From NCBI GenBank assembly GCA_015179045.1, contig WHUZ01000068.1, positions 186,001-250,000 of the forward strand: a stretch of DNA of 64,000 nucleotides, in the 5' to 3' direction. The notes beneath the pieces were generated by a model that did not search any database, was not told where the DNA came from, and was given only the letters and a program-made list of their open reading frames with translations. A program made the translations under genes and the position numbers. Below are positions 20,982 through 32,330 of the stretch, in pieces (the stretch's first letter is position 1; each line of letters begins with the position of its first letter). The DNA comes from Kalaharituber pfeilii (Eukaryota > Ascomycota > Pezizomycetes > Pezizales > Pezizaceae).

Positions 20982-21403
20982 ACACCTGTTGATTTCAGTC
21001 CGCCTGCTGCTCGTGTTCCTTGCGAAGGCTCAGCCCTTATGGTCGAAGATTTTTAACCACGCGAAAACCCGATCACTTCCACCCAAGGCTCTCTGAAGAA
21101 CGCCGCTCTACGCTTGTTTATTCCTATGACATTAATACTCCAAATGCTCAATGCCTCCCTACAAGGTTACCACCCCGTCCTACGACCCCATACTAATTCA
21201 CAATTCTGGCCATCCAGAGCCAAACCTACAGTGTTGTGTCAATGACTTACACGAATTCTATGCTCGCGATTCAGATCCAATGCGACTGCACAAGCAAAAT
21301 TACTGCTCTCAGCTCGAATTTTCACCAAGTTATCCTACACAGAAGGCTATTTAAAAATGATTGAAAAGGTGCTTGCGAGAGCTGACATCACGTGTACCCT
21401 TCC
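20982..21403. other. Interval without a supported gene
   Basis: Short frames only. It is the 3' flank of the GH43 gene, which ends at 21404 on the other strand. Confidence 0.45.
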
Positions 21404-23220
21404 TCAAGTTTGAGTGAACGAGGACACCTTAATCGATCCACCCAGTGCAGTAGTAGCATGATTAAATATCCCCCATCTATAACCTATAAAATACTGCCAG
21501 TTTGTGTTCATGGTATATGCTGATCCAAAGGAAGTGAAGGTAGTTCCATCCATGCTGTATGCAAAGCTTACCAGCTTCGTTCCGTTCGGCCTTGCATCCA
21601 TGGATCCCCTCAACCAGATTTTGCCCTTGGAAATAGTTTGAGTGGCTACGGTGGTGCCAGTGCTTATCGTTGACCAATCTGTCTCACTCTGGTCAACTCC
21701 GTGGACGACCACGAGCGAGTAACTATTTCCGCTTCTCCTGACGCCTATATATGCAGTGCGGTGACGGAAGGCAGCCAGACCACACCGATCGCCATCTGCC
21801 ATGTTGCTGAAATCGGTGGCAATGGTAGCCACGGGGTATGGTCCATGCAAGCGGTGCGTGAGAGTGTTGCGGGCTTTATAGAGATCAGTGGTAATTGTGG
21901 CGGTGTAGAGGGTGAGACCATTGTTGACGGAGTATTTGGCTGGGTCAGCGTTGTGGTTCCATTCCCAGGCTACGCCAAGAGAGGTGCCTTGGAATGTGTC
22001 GGTGCCGGTCCAGGTTGGGGTCGAGCGTAGAGGAAGAGGAGCAGGGTAGGATGCCCCCATTTTCCATTGGCAAGTGTTAGGCTAGGGAAGCCGTCAGAGC
22101 CCCAGGTAACAGGTGCCAGGACAGGCATACGACCCGCAGGGTAAGCCCAGGTAAATGACATGAAGTACCACTTTCCATCCGGAGTCTCAATAAGACTGCC
22201 TTGGTGTGGTGCGCCGCCGCCAGCGACAGGGGATCCGACATTCTGGCCGAGAAATTTGTAGCTCCATGGACCCCATGGGCTTGAGGCCTTCCATATGAGC
22301 GTTGATTGTCCACTGGGATAGCTTTCGAGGATATAATACATGCCATTTCGCTTGTACAAGCGACTTCCCTCGATACTGTTGGTTCCTGGTGGTGAGCTGA
22401 ATATCCGCTCGGACCTCACCTCGCTGAATCCATCTGCAGAGAGCTGCGCCATGCTGACATTGCTCCCCCATACACAACGTACATTGTATCATCGTCATCG
22501 ATCATGAGACCGCAATCATAGTAGCATTTTCCATAAAGGACTGAGCGTATCGTCCAAGGGCCTGTTGGTGTGCGGGCGGTGTATATATACGTGTTCCGAA
22601 ATTCGATGCACCCAATCCAGTACCACAGACCATTACTTCTACGGTATCGCATAGTTGAGGCCCAGCTGCCCCCAAGATATTTCGTCTCCCCATTCGTCAT
22701 GTTGTACCTGGATGAGTAACTCAAGGTGGGGAGTGAGTGGCCAATGAATTCCCAGTTGACAAGGTCATAGGATTTCAGAATAGGGGCGCCGGGGGAATAG
22801 TGCATGTTTGAAGCAGAGAAGTAGTAGGCATTATCCGGGCCGAGGAAGACATCATTGTCAGCGAAGTCTTCATAGACGACTGGGTTTGTGAAAGTTCCGT
22901 AGGACGCCGTCTTAGTAGTCGAGGCGGAGCTTGTGGTCGTCCGCAACATCGTAGAAGACGTCGTAGAAGACCCACCTCCAGTACCACTGCATGGTGACGG
23001 GAGGCATTGGGAATACCAGACATTCACGTATTGGCAGCAGGCACCAGAAACACAAGTGGTTTGTCCACTGTAACCGATTCCACCACCTGATTGCCGTGGC
23101 ATTAGCCTTAGAATTCATGAAAAAGGGGTTCTACTTACATTGGCCGTAGAGCGATTGCTGGGCAAAAGTGGCGGGCACGAAAGCCGCGACAAGAAGGGCA
23201 GCAGCAATGCGCGTCATCAT
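21404..23220 (-). CDS. Secreted CBM1-GH43 glycoside hydrolase (two apparent frameshifts)
   Basis: Two exons: 23220-23139 and 23086-21404. The 52-nt intron is GTAAGT..GCTAAT..CAG; it splits the CBM1 Cys codon. The product starts [20 protein letters not shown], a signal peptide. Next is a fungal cellulose-binding CBM1 ([32 protein letters not shown]), an S/T linker, and a GH43 five-blade domain: [16 protein letters not shown] (base Asp), [32 protein letters not shown] (acid Glu region) and [17 protein letters not shown]-terminal beta-sandwich follows ([32 protein letters not shown]). Expected activity is arabinofuranosidase or xylosidase on hemicellulose outside the cell. Two one-base deletions, near 22469 and 22059, both lie in G5 runs where G6 would keep frame, so assembly error is possible. 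A 333-bp piece is retro-copied at 20507. Confidence 0.88.
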
Positions 23221-23279
23221 TCCAGGAATGTCTGGTATCAAAACGAGCTTGAGAACCACTTGCACAATGGTCGATGGGG

Positions 23280-23297
23280 TTGGATATATATAAATTT
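23280..23297 (-). promoter_or_regulatory. Possible TATA box of the GH43 gene
   Basis: On the minus strand AAATTTATATATATCC lies about 65-75 bp upstream of the start codon. Position and sequence fit, but no transcript evidence is available. Confidence 0.4.
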
Positions 23298-23326
23298 TGC
23301 TAATAAGCCTGAACACATTGGCATGA

Positions 23327-23386
23327 TTATTTTTTTTTTTTTTAATATCATCACTCGCGTGCCGCCTGTGAGGCTATGGCGAGGTG
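23327..23386 (-). mobile_element. H1 hairpin-poly(A) micro-insertion in the GH43 upstream region
   Basis: Exact 12-bp duplication ACATTGGCATGA (23315-23326, 23387-23398). It is a 60-bp insert with TTAATATCATCACTCGCG..GGCTATGGCGAGGTG. It lies about 110 bp upstream of the GH43 start. Confidence 0.9.
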
Positions 23387-23690
23387 ACATTGGCATGAAC
23401 CGTGCATAAATTTATGCCGAGAAGATTGACATAATATACACAACTAGCCAGAACGGTACTTGCCGATGTTGTCGTCTCCATACTTATCGAGATTTAGCTC
23501 AGTACAGTCAAACCTGTCATATTAGATGAACTTCGCCGCCCCGAACTTGCGCCGGTGTAGATTATTCATTATTGGATGGATAGCATTTTTGCCGGCCCGT
23601 TTCCCGGATTTACGTACAGTCTAACTTTGCTATACCGGACCTCGCTATACCGGAAACCTTGCTATTTTTTTTTTATTTTTTTTATCATTA

Positions 23691-24510
23691 CAGTCTACCC
23701 TTGCTACATATACCGGATCGCTAAAATCTGGCACTTTTCGTCCGGTATAGCAAGGTTCCGGTATAGAATAAAATGCTTGGCAGACAGGGGGCTGATAAAA
23801 TTTTGTACATTGAAATAATTACTGAAATAGGGAATGAACGAAGTAAAATATCAACTTGTTCATAGCCAGCCAAAGACATCAATATGCATCGCTCATGAAA
23901 ATTTAGAAAAATATTGGGGCCTTAAGTGTGCTTGAGAAGCATCAAATATGTAAACATCGACTAGAACCAAAATATGCTAAAGAAAGTTAAGTGAATTTGA
24001 TAAACATTTTTGAGATGAATTGGTAAGATTATTGTACTTTAACGTAACTTTGATATCCTAGGTATCTTTATTATTTTAAGCTGACCACATATAAATATAA
24101 ATCTAATAAATCGAGAGCGTCCCTCGCCAGGGCGAGGTAAGCAAAGCCCCTCCTAAAGAAGGGGCTTCGCTAGTATATTGTAGCTATATCTACTTAGTCA
24201 GGTATTTTGAAACAAAGTGGTAAGTGGTTAGTAATTAATCTCGGAACATGGAACAAGAAGCAACAAAGTGCGCAGCTTCCATTACTCAAACAACAAGTGA
24301 TGGTAGCAGCAGTAGCAACGGCATTAGCAGAAGCAGTGACAGCAGTGATAGCAGCAGTGATGGCAGCCAAGTGTGAAATGGGATAGTCTAAGATGTATTA
24401 GTGTGTCCGGTATAGCAAATATTATTTGTATAGAGGCAGGGGAGTACTTGTCTGGAGGTTTCTATCCGGTTCGGAATTTTTAGGGCGTCCGGTATAGCAA
24501 GGGTAGACTG
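23691..24510. mobile_element. TA-flanked pogo/Fot1-like MITE
   Basis: Starts CAGTCTACCCTTGCTA after TA (23689-23690) and ends TAGCAAGGGTAGACTG before TA (24511-24512). Its right 110 bp is followed at 24545-24650 by an inverted copy of the same arm. Confidence 0.6.
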
Positions 24511-24654
24511 TACTCGAATGCGCCCTACGGGCTGAAAACCTTGCTATACCCGACGCCCTAACAGTATCATATGCTACCGGACCGGACAGAAACCTCTTGA
24601 CAAGTACCCCCTGTCTCCATACAAAGAATATCCACTATACCGGACGTGCTAATA

Positions 24655-25644
24655 CAGTCCGACCTTGCTATAATGAACACGTATAATTTGGCCCTTTGTT
24701 TTCACTATAGCAAGGTTTTCAGTATAGAAAATTGTGGCAAAATAGTCATATAGTCTTGGCAGCTGAGTTCGGAGTCTTGAATAACTTTCAATAAACCTTC
24801 TGTATTGACTTACTAGTAATGGCAATAGCCACATCAAGAAATCAATTTGAATGGGACAGTGGTGGTAGTAATAAATATGAATGAAGATAGAAGTGTAAGG
24901 AGCAGCCGTAGTGGAAGAAGAATATAAATTAGAAGTAAATCAGGAGTCGATTGAGATCTGTCATCAGAATGCTAACAGTCAAGATGTCTATTAGCAAGTG
25001 GCGAGCATTCATACAAACAACTTACCCGGAAGGAGCAGATATTCACAACTTGGTTTAAACCAACTCTACTACTTAGTGACATAGTTGCTTATGGCAGACC
25101 AAATGGCCGGGAGGCAGACAAGCACTGCTCAGACCAGACAAGCAAGGGGACAAGCAAGGGGACAACCTGGTGGCATTGCTAGAATAGATGGATCTATAAG
25201 GGACGGGACTTCTGTGATTTTCTAATGTTGACTTTTCTAATGTTCACTTTTCTATCCTTCTTTTACCTTTCCCTTTATGTACTTAATCTCGCCATAGCCC
25301 AAGGGCGGAATGCGAGTAATGATATTAGAAAAAAAAAAAAAAAAAAAAAAAAGACATAGTTGTTGTTTGCTGAGCTGCTCAGGAATTACTGGTGCACAAG
25401 AGGTAAGAAAATAGTAGGGGGGTTTCTACGAATTTCATCAGCCACTTTTCATTATAGCAAGAACAATTTGTATGTAGACAAAAATAACTTCCTGGAGTTT
25501 TTTTTTTCATTACACTATTTGGTGCAATTTCATTATAGCAAGGTCAAATTGCATGGGAATGGAAATCCAAGAGCACAGTGTATTCATAATAGCAAGGTTT
25601 TCACTATAGTCTATAGCAGGGTTCATTATAGCAATGTTGGACTG
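24655..25644. mobile_element. TA-flanked pogo/Fot1-like element (990 bp)
   Basis: Ends CAGTCCGACCTTGCTATAAT and ATTATAGCAATGTTGGACTG, flanked by TA. It contains the LINE insert 25088-25352. No transposase motif was recognised. Confidence 0.65.
25088..25352 (+). mobile_element. H1 LINE 3' fragment (265 bp)
   Basis: Exact 10-bp duplication GACATAGTTG (25078-25087, 25353-25362). About 200 bp of 3'UTR, then CTCGCCATAGCCCAAGGGCGG, TAATGATATT and 24 A. Confidence 0.88.
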
Positions 25645-26602
25645 TACTTGTATATACCAGCATAAATACCGGAACACCAGGGGTTGTCGGCAGGGGTGGA
25701 GAAGTGGTCTGTGTGTTGTAGGAAGCTGTAGTGAGGGAGTCGGGCTCGCTGAGTGCAGATACTTTTCTTCTAGAAAGCATGCCTAGACGTATGGCTGCCG
25801 AAATTGCTGCTAATGGAGGACACACAAATGGAGTTTTAGTACTTCATATATTTACCTCCTGAACATTCAATTCAAAAACTGGCGTTGTACCCTCAGCCCA
25901 TAACCCCTGTCGGCACCCTCTGGTGTTCCGGTATTTATGCTGATCGTAGACTATCCCACTTTACCACTTAGTCTAGTTGTTTACCACTCTGGTGCCGTAT
26001 GCTGCTATCACTTGCTATCGCTGCTGATGCTGGAAGACTGGAGCCATGCTTGTAGAGTTTGAAGCTTTTTTGTGTGAATTGATAGGCTTTGAGAGACACA
26101 GTCAGAGTTGCATATTTTGGCTATAGTTGATGCTTGTGTATTTGATGCTCCCCAAAAACATTTAAGGCTTGACACTTTTCTAGATGGTGAGAGCGATGAA
26201 TATTGAATAGACTTGGATTGAGGTAATGTTTGCTACACTTGTTTATTTCCTACTCTAGTGATTTCTATACACATTGTTGCCATCCCCTTTTACAGCTGCC
26301 CAAGCATTTTATTCTATACCGGAACCTTGCTATACCGGATGGAAAGTGCCCGATTTTTCCTCGTCCGGTATAGCAAGGTTAGACTATAATTGGACCTGTC
26401 ATATTGGATAGTGAATACTAGCAAGGATCATGGACTTTTGCTTCTGTGGGAAAGTTCCAAGTCATCCAGTCATCCGTATTAAAAATTTTTTTTACCTCTA
26501 CTACTGTAGTAAGTAGTATATAATTGCTGGCAATTACAGATCTCGTACCTTAGATTGTGGTCAGTGCATGGCATGTCAAACACTATGGCAAAGAAGCGCG
26601 AA

Positions 26603-26604
<2 letters not shown>

Positions 26605-26638
<34 letters not shown>

Positions 26639-26676
26639 CCACGTTACCCCGCTTGCAGCTCCTCGCCATGGCAGGC
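26605..26676 (-). mobile_element. H2 hairpin-poly(A) micro-insertion
   Basis: Exact 11-bp duplication AAGCGCGAATA (26594-26604, 26677-26687). A T-tract of about 32 is followed by the complement of CCTGCCATGGCGAGGAGC..GGGGTAACGTGG. Confidence 0.9.
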
Positions 26677-26880
26677 AAGCGCGAATACGAAGCTCATACT
26701 GAGGCTGAACAATACCAACTATTCTGTTATCCTCGACAGCTTCCAAACCTCCAAGTCCCCTTTGAAACAGGCATCCATTACCTCTTATTTGCATCTGTAT
26801 AGTTTATTATTCATGTACATACCTTCTATACCTCTGACTGCATGTATATAGCACAAAAATTGACCTCTCCACTCAACCTG

Positions 26881-27010
26881 TCTGTTACGGTATCTGCGAT
26901 AGCAGTGAAATGTAGGTGTAACTTAGGACAACGCTTAGAACTTGACCTTTGTATAGGGCCGTTTAGGCCTCTATATAACGGCCTCCAGTGCGTCGCTCAT
27001 TGCATTTAAG
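26881..27010 (+). repeat. LTR-like fragment
   Basis: TGTTACGGTATCTGCGATAG and GTAACTTAGGACAACGC recur at 50573 and, inverted, in 54790-54990. This fits a family of LTR remnants; boundaries are unsure. Confidence 0.35.
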
Positions 27011-28021
27011 TGATAAATAACAAGTGTATCGCTCATCATCATGTTGTCATTCAAGGCATCATTACAGTACCATGTGTGATCTCTCATCATCATCATGGCA
27101 TCATCACCATAGATACTATGTTCGGTCACCCTGACACTGTCCAAGTGGATAACCTGTCTTATTGGATAGAACCCTCTGGTCCCGACGATATCTAATAAGA
27201 CTGGTTTGACTGTTTGTACCCTAACATGGTGTGGAGTTTGGGAGTTCATGGGTTTAACCGTATATTATCGATAGGGAGGGAAATGGTAGATTAAACCAAA
27301 AAATTAACAAAAAATAATATATAATAAGGAATACCATGAGAACATGCATAATACTAGTATAATGTATCGAAGGAAAAACGTATAAAGAAATCGTGAGAAC
27401 AAGAGACCACTTTAGGAATTCCTGTTTCAATTAATTTCATTCGCCATAGCCCCTAGGGCGGCAAGCGATTAATGATATTGAAAAAGAAAAAAAAAAATGA
27501 AAAAAAATTCAATTAATTTCATGCGGAGATTTTGGGAATGAGCTACCGGAGTTTTCGGCCATTGTAGCCGACGGGATATCGCTTAGCTTACCCGATCAGC
27601 TCGCTGGCTGGCCCACTCTGCGCTGCATACTCGGCTGTATGCATGCCACTGTGATCACCTGCAGATAGTCTGGTTGCATTGCAGAACGTTGACGGCTGTC
27701 TGTTCGGGAATCCAAAACTTGCGCCAGAGCTGCTGCCAAGTTGTAACGGCGGAACGCTGCAATAGGTAGTAGTAACCGGTCAAATACGGCCCGCAAAGTC
27801 CGAGTTGACCCGTTTCTGGTATATTGCGAGCCAAGTACTTCAATTTCCGCACATCGATAGTGTCGGGCAGGATTACTAATCTATCCGAGGCGAGGATCAG
27901 CTACAGGTGCCTTATCTTCGCAGACGTGCCGGCACTGACCAGTGCATCAGTCGCTGTCCCACGGCGCATGATCTTAATGAAAACTTGGCTATGGTGAAGG
28001 GATGGTCCAGATTCTTAGGTG
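27011..28021. other. Interval without a supported gene
   Basis: Except for the insert at 27441-27507, I see no coding signal I can defend. CATCATCATCATG-like short repeats occur near 27035-27105. Confidence 0.4.
27441..27507 (+). mobile_element. H1 hairpin-only micro-insertion
   Basis: Exact 15-bp duplication TTCAATTAATTTCAT (27426-27440, 27508-27522). The insert begins with TCGCCATAGCCCCTAGGGCG, i.e. at the hairpin base, then TTAATGATATTG and an A-rich tail. Confidence 0.93.
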
Positions 28022-28123
28022 TACACAGGTAAAGGAAGTGCCCTTGCTATAGTGAAAATTCGTTATACATAGTGAAGAAATCGGTCGGGTCCTTGGCTTT
28101 CATTATAGCCAGGGCCACCTGTA
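28022..28123. mobile_element. Short pogo/Fot1-like MITE relic
   Basis: Inverted ends ACAGGTAAAGGAAGTGCCCT/TGCTATAGTGAAA and GGCTTTCATTATAGCC..CACCTGT enclose about 100 bp. Related to the elements at 23.6-25.6 kb. Confidence 0.5.
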
Positions 28124-28531
28124 CCTAAGTACTTTTTGGGTATTCATTAAGTATAACGTAACTTATTATGTAATACTAGTCCATTTGTGAGGTATTTATG
28201 TGTGTGGAGTACTGTACGTACGTGATGGTTTCGAGGGTTGGCAGTGAAGTACGGTGGAGGTGGTGATGATCCTGCACTAAGTAACTGCCCAACACCCTGG
28301 TCTTATGTTGCAACGAGACTAGATTAATTCCATAATCACATTGGGCGAAAGCTTGGACCGGCTGCCAAGCCGTCGATTTAATATTCTGCAACCAGTCTGT
28401 TAGTCTGGAACTACGCTCCGTAAAGCCACCCGACAGCGGTCGCTAGAGTTTGTATGTATTTATGTAAAACAATACTCAATATTCTTTCTCACATCACGCA
28501 TCACTGGGTATTGCAAATGGAGTACCTGGAT

Positions 28532-28618
28532 TTTTTTTTTTGTAATATCACATAACCCCGCTCGCAGCTGTTCGCCATGGCAGGCCCCTGGGCCAAGGCC
28601 CTCAATGCCCGAGGGAGT
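28532..28618 (-). mobile_element. H2 LINE tail insertion (long form)
   Basis: GAGTACCTGGAT and GAGTACTTGGAT (28520-28531, 28619-28630) form a 12-bp duplication with one mismatch. The insert includes the extended 5' part GGGCATTGAGGGCC before the hairpin. Confidence 0.87.
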
Positions 28619-28849
28619 GAGTACTTGGATAATACACTCCTCAAGACCCGACATACAATGTCAAAGAGGAAAGGATGCTGTACAAGAAATGCCGCCGCTC
28701 AAAATATGTCGCCCATAGCGAAAGCTGTACAATCATTGTGTAGGTAATCGTCGACAACAACCACAACTTGAACAGGACGAGCGTTTGGAAGCAACTCCAC
28801 AACCAGGACGTTCCCCCCAGGGAAATCCACATAGATCGAAAGTCCTCAG

Positions 28850-29128
28850 CGCGCTGAGTCTTTTGATCTAATTTTTATTCGGAAATACCCTACTCCACAA
28901 GTTTCCCCCTCGGGGTGAAATTTCCGGAAAATTTTCAGCTCACCACCTCGTTGCCAACACACCCAGGTACCGGACTGGGAAGAACTGACGCACGAGCTAC
29001 AAGTCCACCCCCAGCCAACGTTCTGGGGCACGGTTATCCTCGCACTGTGGGGTCTCGGGATGTCCGAAGACAAACCAATTGAGGAGTCAATCCTGGCAAT
29101 TCGCTTTAACGGCGATGCGATAGTATAG
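28850..29128 (+). pseudogene. Possible eIF4E-like fragment
   Basis: One plus-strand frame, with a single TGA near 28915, ends VPDWEELTHELQ, TFWGTVILALWGLGMSED and IEESILAIRFNGDAIV before a stop at 29128. The spacing of Trp, the ALxG-like step and the IRFNGDxI strand resembles the central part of cap-binding eIF4E proteins. No start, no tryptophan box upstream and no rest of the fold are visible. Weak call; it may be an unrelated frame. Confidence 0.22.
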
Positions 29129-29521
29129 ATAAAATTGCTATGGGGCTATAAATCTTCACATAGTGGCATTTGCACTACTTCTCTGTAAGTTTTCGGACCT
29201 CTCACCCTGCATGATTTGATTGCCCCGCTTTGTGTTGTTGTATTCGTTACTCGTATGCTTTGTGCGATTACGGGGCAAGACTGATGTGCGTGGCAGCTAG
29301 AAACATGCCCTTCTCAACCCTTCCTCTCCGTCCCCTTCGTCTATCAGATATAAGTCGTAGGAACACAATTAAATCACCTTTCTTTCGATACCCGAGATCA
29401 CCACTTGGGCGGAAAGCCGCAACCAAAGGGCTCCCTACATTGGAATTTACATCATTGCGAAGCTCAGGACCACCTGAGTAAATTCAGCAGCTTAGTGCTT
29501 AGTCTACGGAATTGAGCCGCT
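29129..29521. other. Interval without a supported gene
   Basis: An open frame at 29230-29481 is short and carries no motif. Confidence 0.4.
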
Positions 29522-30291
29522 TATTGACAGAAAGTAGAGATTAATAGGGATATCCATCTATATATACCCAATTAGGTAATGCATATTCCTTAATGCACCA
29601 TATATGAATGCTGCAGTCCTGAGCTATGAAACTTCAGAAATATAATTTAGAAACTTCTAGAATATTATATAGAAACTCTCAGAGTAACCTAATACTACTT
29701 GCTCAAAGTAGACATAATTATGTCTCCTTCCATATAAAGACACCTTGGATTTTAGTCTATATGTCATTGCAACATGCATAAATACCCTTATTATGACCCA
29801 ATAATAGTCAATACATCACTAGCACCTTACTTTGAGTGCATCGCGCAAGTGTACTAGAAGGTTCATTACTTGTTTCTTATTTTTATTACTTATTTCTACT
29901 CTTATATATGCTGTTGCATTTCTATAACTTGTTTATTTCCGTACTTAGCTTTCTACTACTCAACTCACTCATAAGAGATGACTTTCTTATTTATTCTCTC
30001 ACTATCTCTTCTGTAAAATAAATAGCATCTATGAATCCAACTGTTCTCTTCACTTTATCCAGTTCTAAGAAAATAAATAGACCAAATTTAAGAAATTATG
30101 TGTAACTATAACAAATATAATTGAGTCACTCTGAAAGTTTCTATATAATATTCCAGAAGCTTTTAGATTATATTTCTGAAGTTTCATAAGCTCAGGACTG
30201 CAGCATTCATATATGGTGCATTAAGGAATATGCATTACCTAATTGGGTATATATAGATAGCTATCTCTATTAATCTCTACTTTCTGTCAAT
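29522..30291. mobile_element. 770-bp foldback-type TIR element
   Basis: About 165-170 bp at each end (29522-29690 and 30120-30291) are inverted copies starting TATTGACAGAAAGTAGAG. Between them is about 430 bp of AT-rich non-coding sequence. No clear target duplication. Confidence 0.7.
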
Positions 30292-30770
30292 ACCTATACC
30301 TATAGGCTACTCAAGATATATTCTCCTATGTGTAGAGTTATATTCTAGAGCATTCTGAACATGCCTTATATTTTTAGAAATATATACAGATTGAATATCA
30401 AAATTCACTTCTAGCAGTAAAAATATCTGTATGGATATTAGCTCACCACTTGTTCCATATGTATCCAATCATCATGAAACATTCCAGATCTCTTGAATAC
30501 ATACTGTAGAAGGTATATGCACTTGCTCAAGGTCCTAAACAGCCATCTTGCCATTTTACACCTGCATAGGGTTCAGATGCCTAATTGGGCAACTACCACT
30601 ATAGAGTATCATTCAAAATTTCCAATTGGCTAACTGAGGTGCGGAAGTTACTTTCCTATACCTCTCCAAGCTGTATGTGCAATTTGGTTATCTTCTATGA
30701 AGATTTGGCCTTACAGGAGGCTATTGTTTTTATTCCGGAAGTGCGCCGGATCCCGGTAAGTGACGTTAAT
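30292..30770. other. Interval without a supported gene
   Basis: The open frame 30585-30833 has no recognised motif and runs into the A-tract. Confidence 0.4.
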
Positions 30771-30796
30771 GATATTAAAAAAAAAAAAAAAAATAG
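30771..30796 (+). mobile_element. LINE tail remnant (TAATGATATT plus A-tract)
   Basis: GTTAATGATATT followed by about 16 A is the H1 tail without its hairpin. It directly abuts the 5' end of the next LINE copy, so it may be the tail of a truncated copy into which that LINE inserted. Confidence 0.5.
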
Positions 30797-31746
30797 CTAC
30801 ATTTCTCACACTCCCAGCCGATACCTTAGCTGAAGAATGGATGGCAGCCATTGCCGAAGCAGAAGACCAAGGCTGGGTCAGCGTCTATACGGATGGGAGC
30901 CGAATAGGTGACTCTACTGGGGCAGGCTCTTTCTCCCAGCACAACCAGAAACGGACTTCCACATATCTGGGAGCACTCAGTACAGTAAATGACGCGGAAC
31001 TGATTGCCATGGAGGATGCCCTCACAATCCAATTCACTAAACTACTAATCATCACACACTCCAAGACTGCAATAACCAAGCTACAAAGGATAGCCGAAGG
31101 GGAACCAACACACAAAGGGGCAGCATAGCGAGTAAGGGAGGCTTGGGACCGGAGAAACGAAAGGGGCGACCTTGACATAGCGGTAATGTGGGTCAAAGGT
31201 CATAAAGAAATCCCGGGCAATACCGAAGCAGATCGAGCAGCCAAGGTTGGAACACAGCTACCATATCAAAATGAGTGGAGGACGGGATGAAACAAGAGGC
31301 CAAAGCAAGGAGAGCGGCCGAAAGAAACAGACTGCATATATCGTATAGGCCACTATGCAGACTAGGCAATAGGGTCGCAACGCTAGCTGGCAACCTTGGA
31401 GGCAAGGGCCTCCGGCGCTGGAAATTCAAGGTCGGCACAGCTGACAGCCCGGAATGCCGGTGGTGCGGCGAGGCTGAAGAAACGACCCATCACATATTGT
31501 CCCAATGTAGAGTCTGGAAGCAGAGATGCCCAAGGGGTGAGCATGGATTGTGCAGACCCTTGGATGACCAAGATGAAGGGGAGGGCCTTCGGGGAGTGAT
31601 AGGAATCTTGGAATGGGCGAGGGGCTAGCCTCGGGGGATTTACTTCTATTTTTCCGTACTTGTACTTTGTTTTGATGTAACTAGACCTCGCCATAGCCCA
31701 TAGGGCGGCATGCGAGTAATGATATTAAAAAAAAAAAAAAAAAAAA
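30797..31746 (+). pseudogene. 5'-truncated LINE (H1 type): RNase H, zinc knuckle, 3'UTR
   Basis: The frame opens with the RNase H domain: WVSVYTDGSRIGDSTGAG (Asp), NDAELIAMEDAL (Glu), LLIITHSKTAI (second Asp replaced by His), then a stop at 31128 and, beyond it, AVMWVKGHKEIPGNTEAD. Further shifts separate VATLAGNLGGKGLRRWKF and the knuckle ECRWCGEAEETTHHILSQC. The 3'UTR ends in CTCGCCATAGCCCATAGGGC and about 19 A (to 31746). It closely matches 1-213. Broken by at least two stops. Confidence 0.8.
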
Positions 31747-32330
31747 GACCTATCACGCTTCTCAATACAGTCGCGAAGTTGGGCCAAAAGGTTGTAGCGG
31801 ACACACTACAGAGACAGGACTCCCTATTCAGAGACACAAAGCTGAGAGGCAAACCTTTACGCGGGGTGGAAGATTTACAGAGACAGACCCTGAAAGAGAT
31901 CGACAACAGGCTGAAACGTAAGGAGTGGGTTGCAGTGGTCGGGGACGACATCAAATTGGCCTTCAACTTCCTCCGGAGAGATAAGGTCATCAAACGCATT
32001 GATCAGGTTAACTCCAACCTAGTGGCATTCATGGAGGCCTTCCTGAGACCAAATGCTTTCAGCCTGTTTTGGGATAGAAAAAAGCGAGCCTTAGGCAGAA
32101 TGACGGACGGAACCCCCAAGGGTCACCACTCTCCCCTGTTCTTTTCTTAATAGGAGTCACACCAGTAGCGGAGAAGATCAAACAACAGAACTTTCCAGAT
32201 CCTACGTCGACGACTTCCACAGCATGATATCCCACAGGTCGCTCCACAAGCTGTGACTAGCCATCAAGGAACACCGCAATACATTGACGGCAGGGACAGC
32301 AACCGAAGGCTTTGAGAATTGACCTCCTCC
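31747..32330 (+). pseudogene. LINE reverse transcriptase fragment
   Basis: Right after the previous A-tail, a frame reads RPITLLNTVAKLGQKVVAD, VAVVGDDIKLAFNFLRRD (RT motif A Asp) and MTDGTPKGHHSPLF (motif B). After a shift it reads SYVDDFHSMISHRSLHKL with the YVDD catalytic box near 32203. It is a central piece of a LINE ORF2, without endonuclease or RNase H. Confidence 0.72.

Larger units (their letters stand above)
23617..26386. mobile_element. pogo/Fot1-like TA element with nested copies
   Basis: The ends CAGTCTAACTTTGCTATACC (23617) and the inverse GGTATAGCAAGGTTAGACTA (to 26386) are flanked by TA. The subterminal block CCGGTATAGAATAAAATGCTTGG recurs inverted at 26310. The interior holds two smaller elements of the same type. 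No transposase frame is evident, so this is non-autonomous. Confidence 0.65.

Noticed and set aside
23560..23700. Short T-tract with ATCATTA at 23667-23690 as another LINE tail insertion
   Set aside because: The sequence fits, but the flanking CCTTGCTA repeats are also TIR sequence, so a target duplication cannot be separated from the element ends.
31710..31760. Hairpin-poly(A) units as introner-like elements
   Set aside because: They lack GT..AG borders and a branch site, and they break rather than preserve reading frames.
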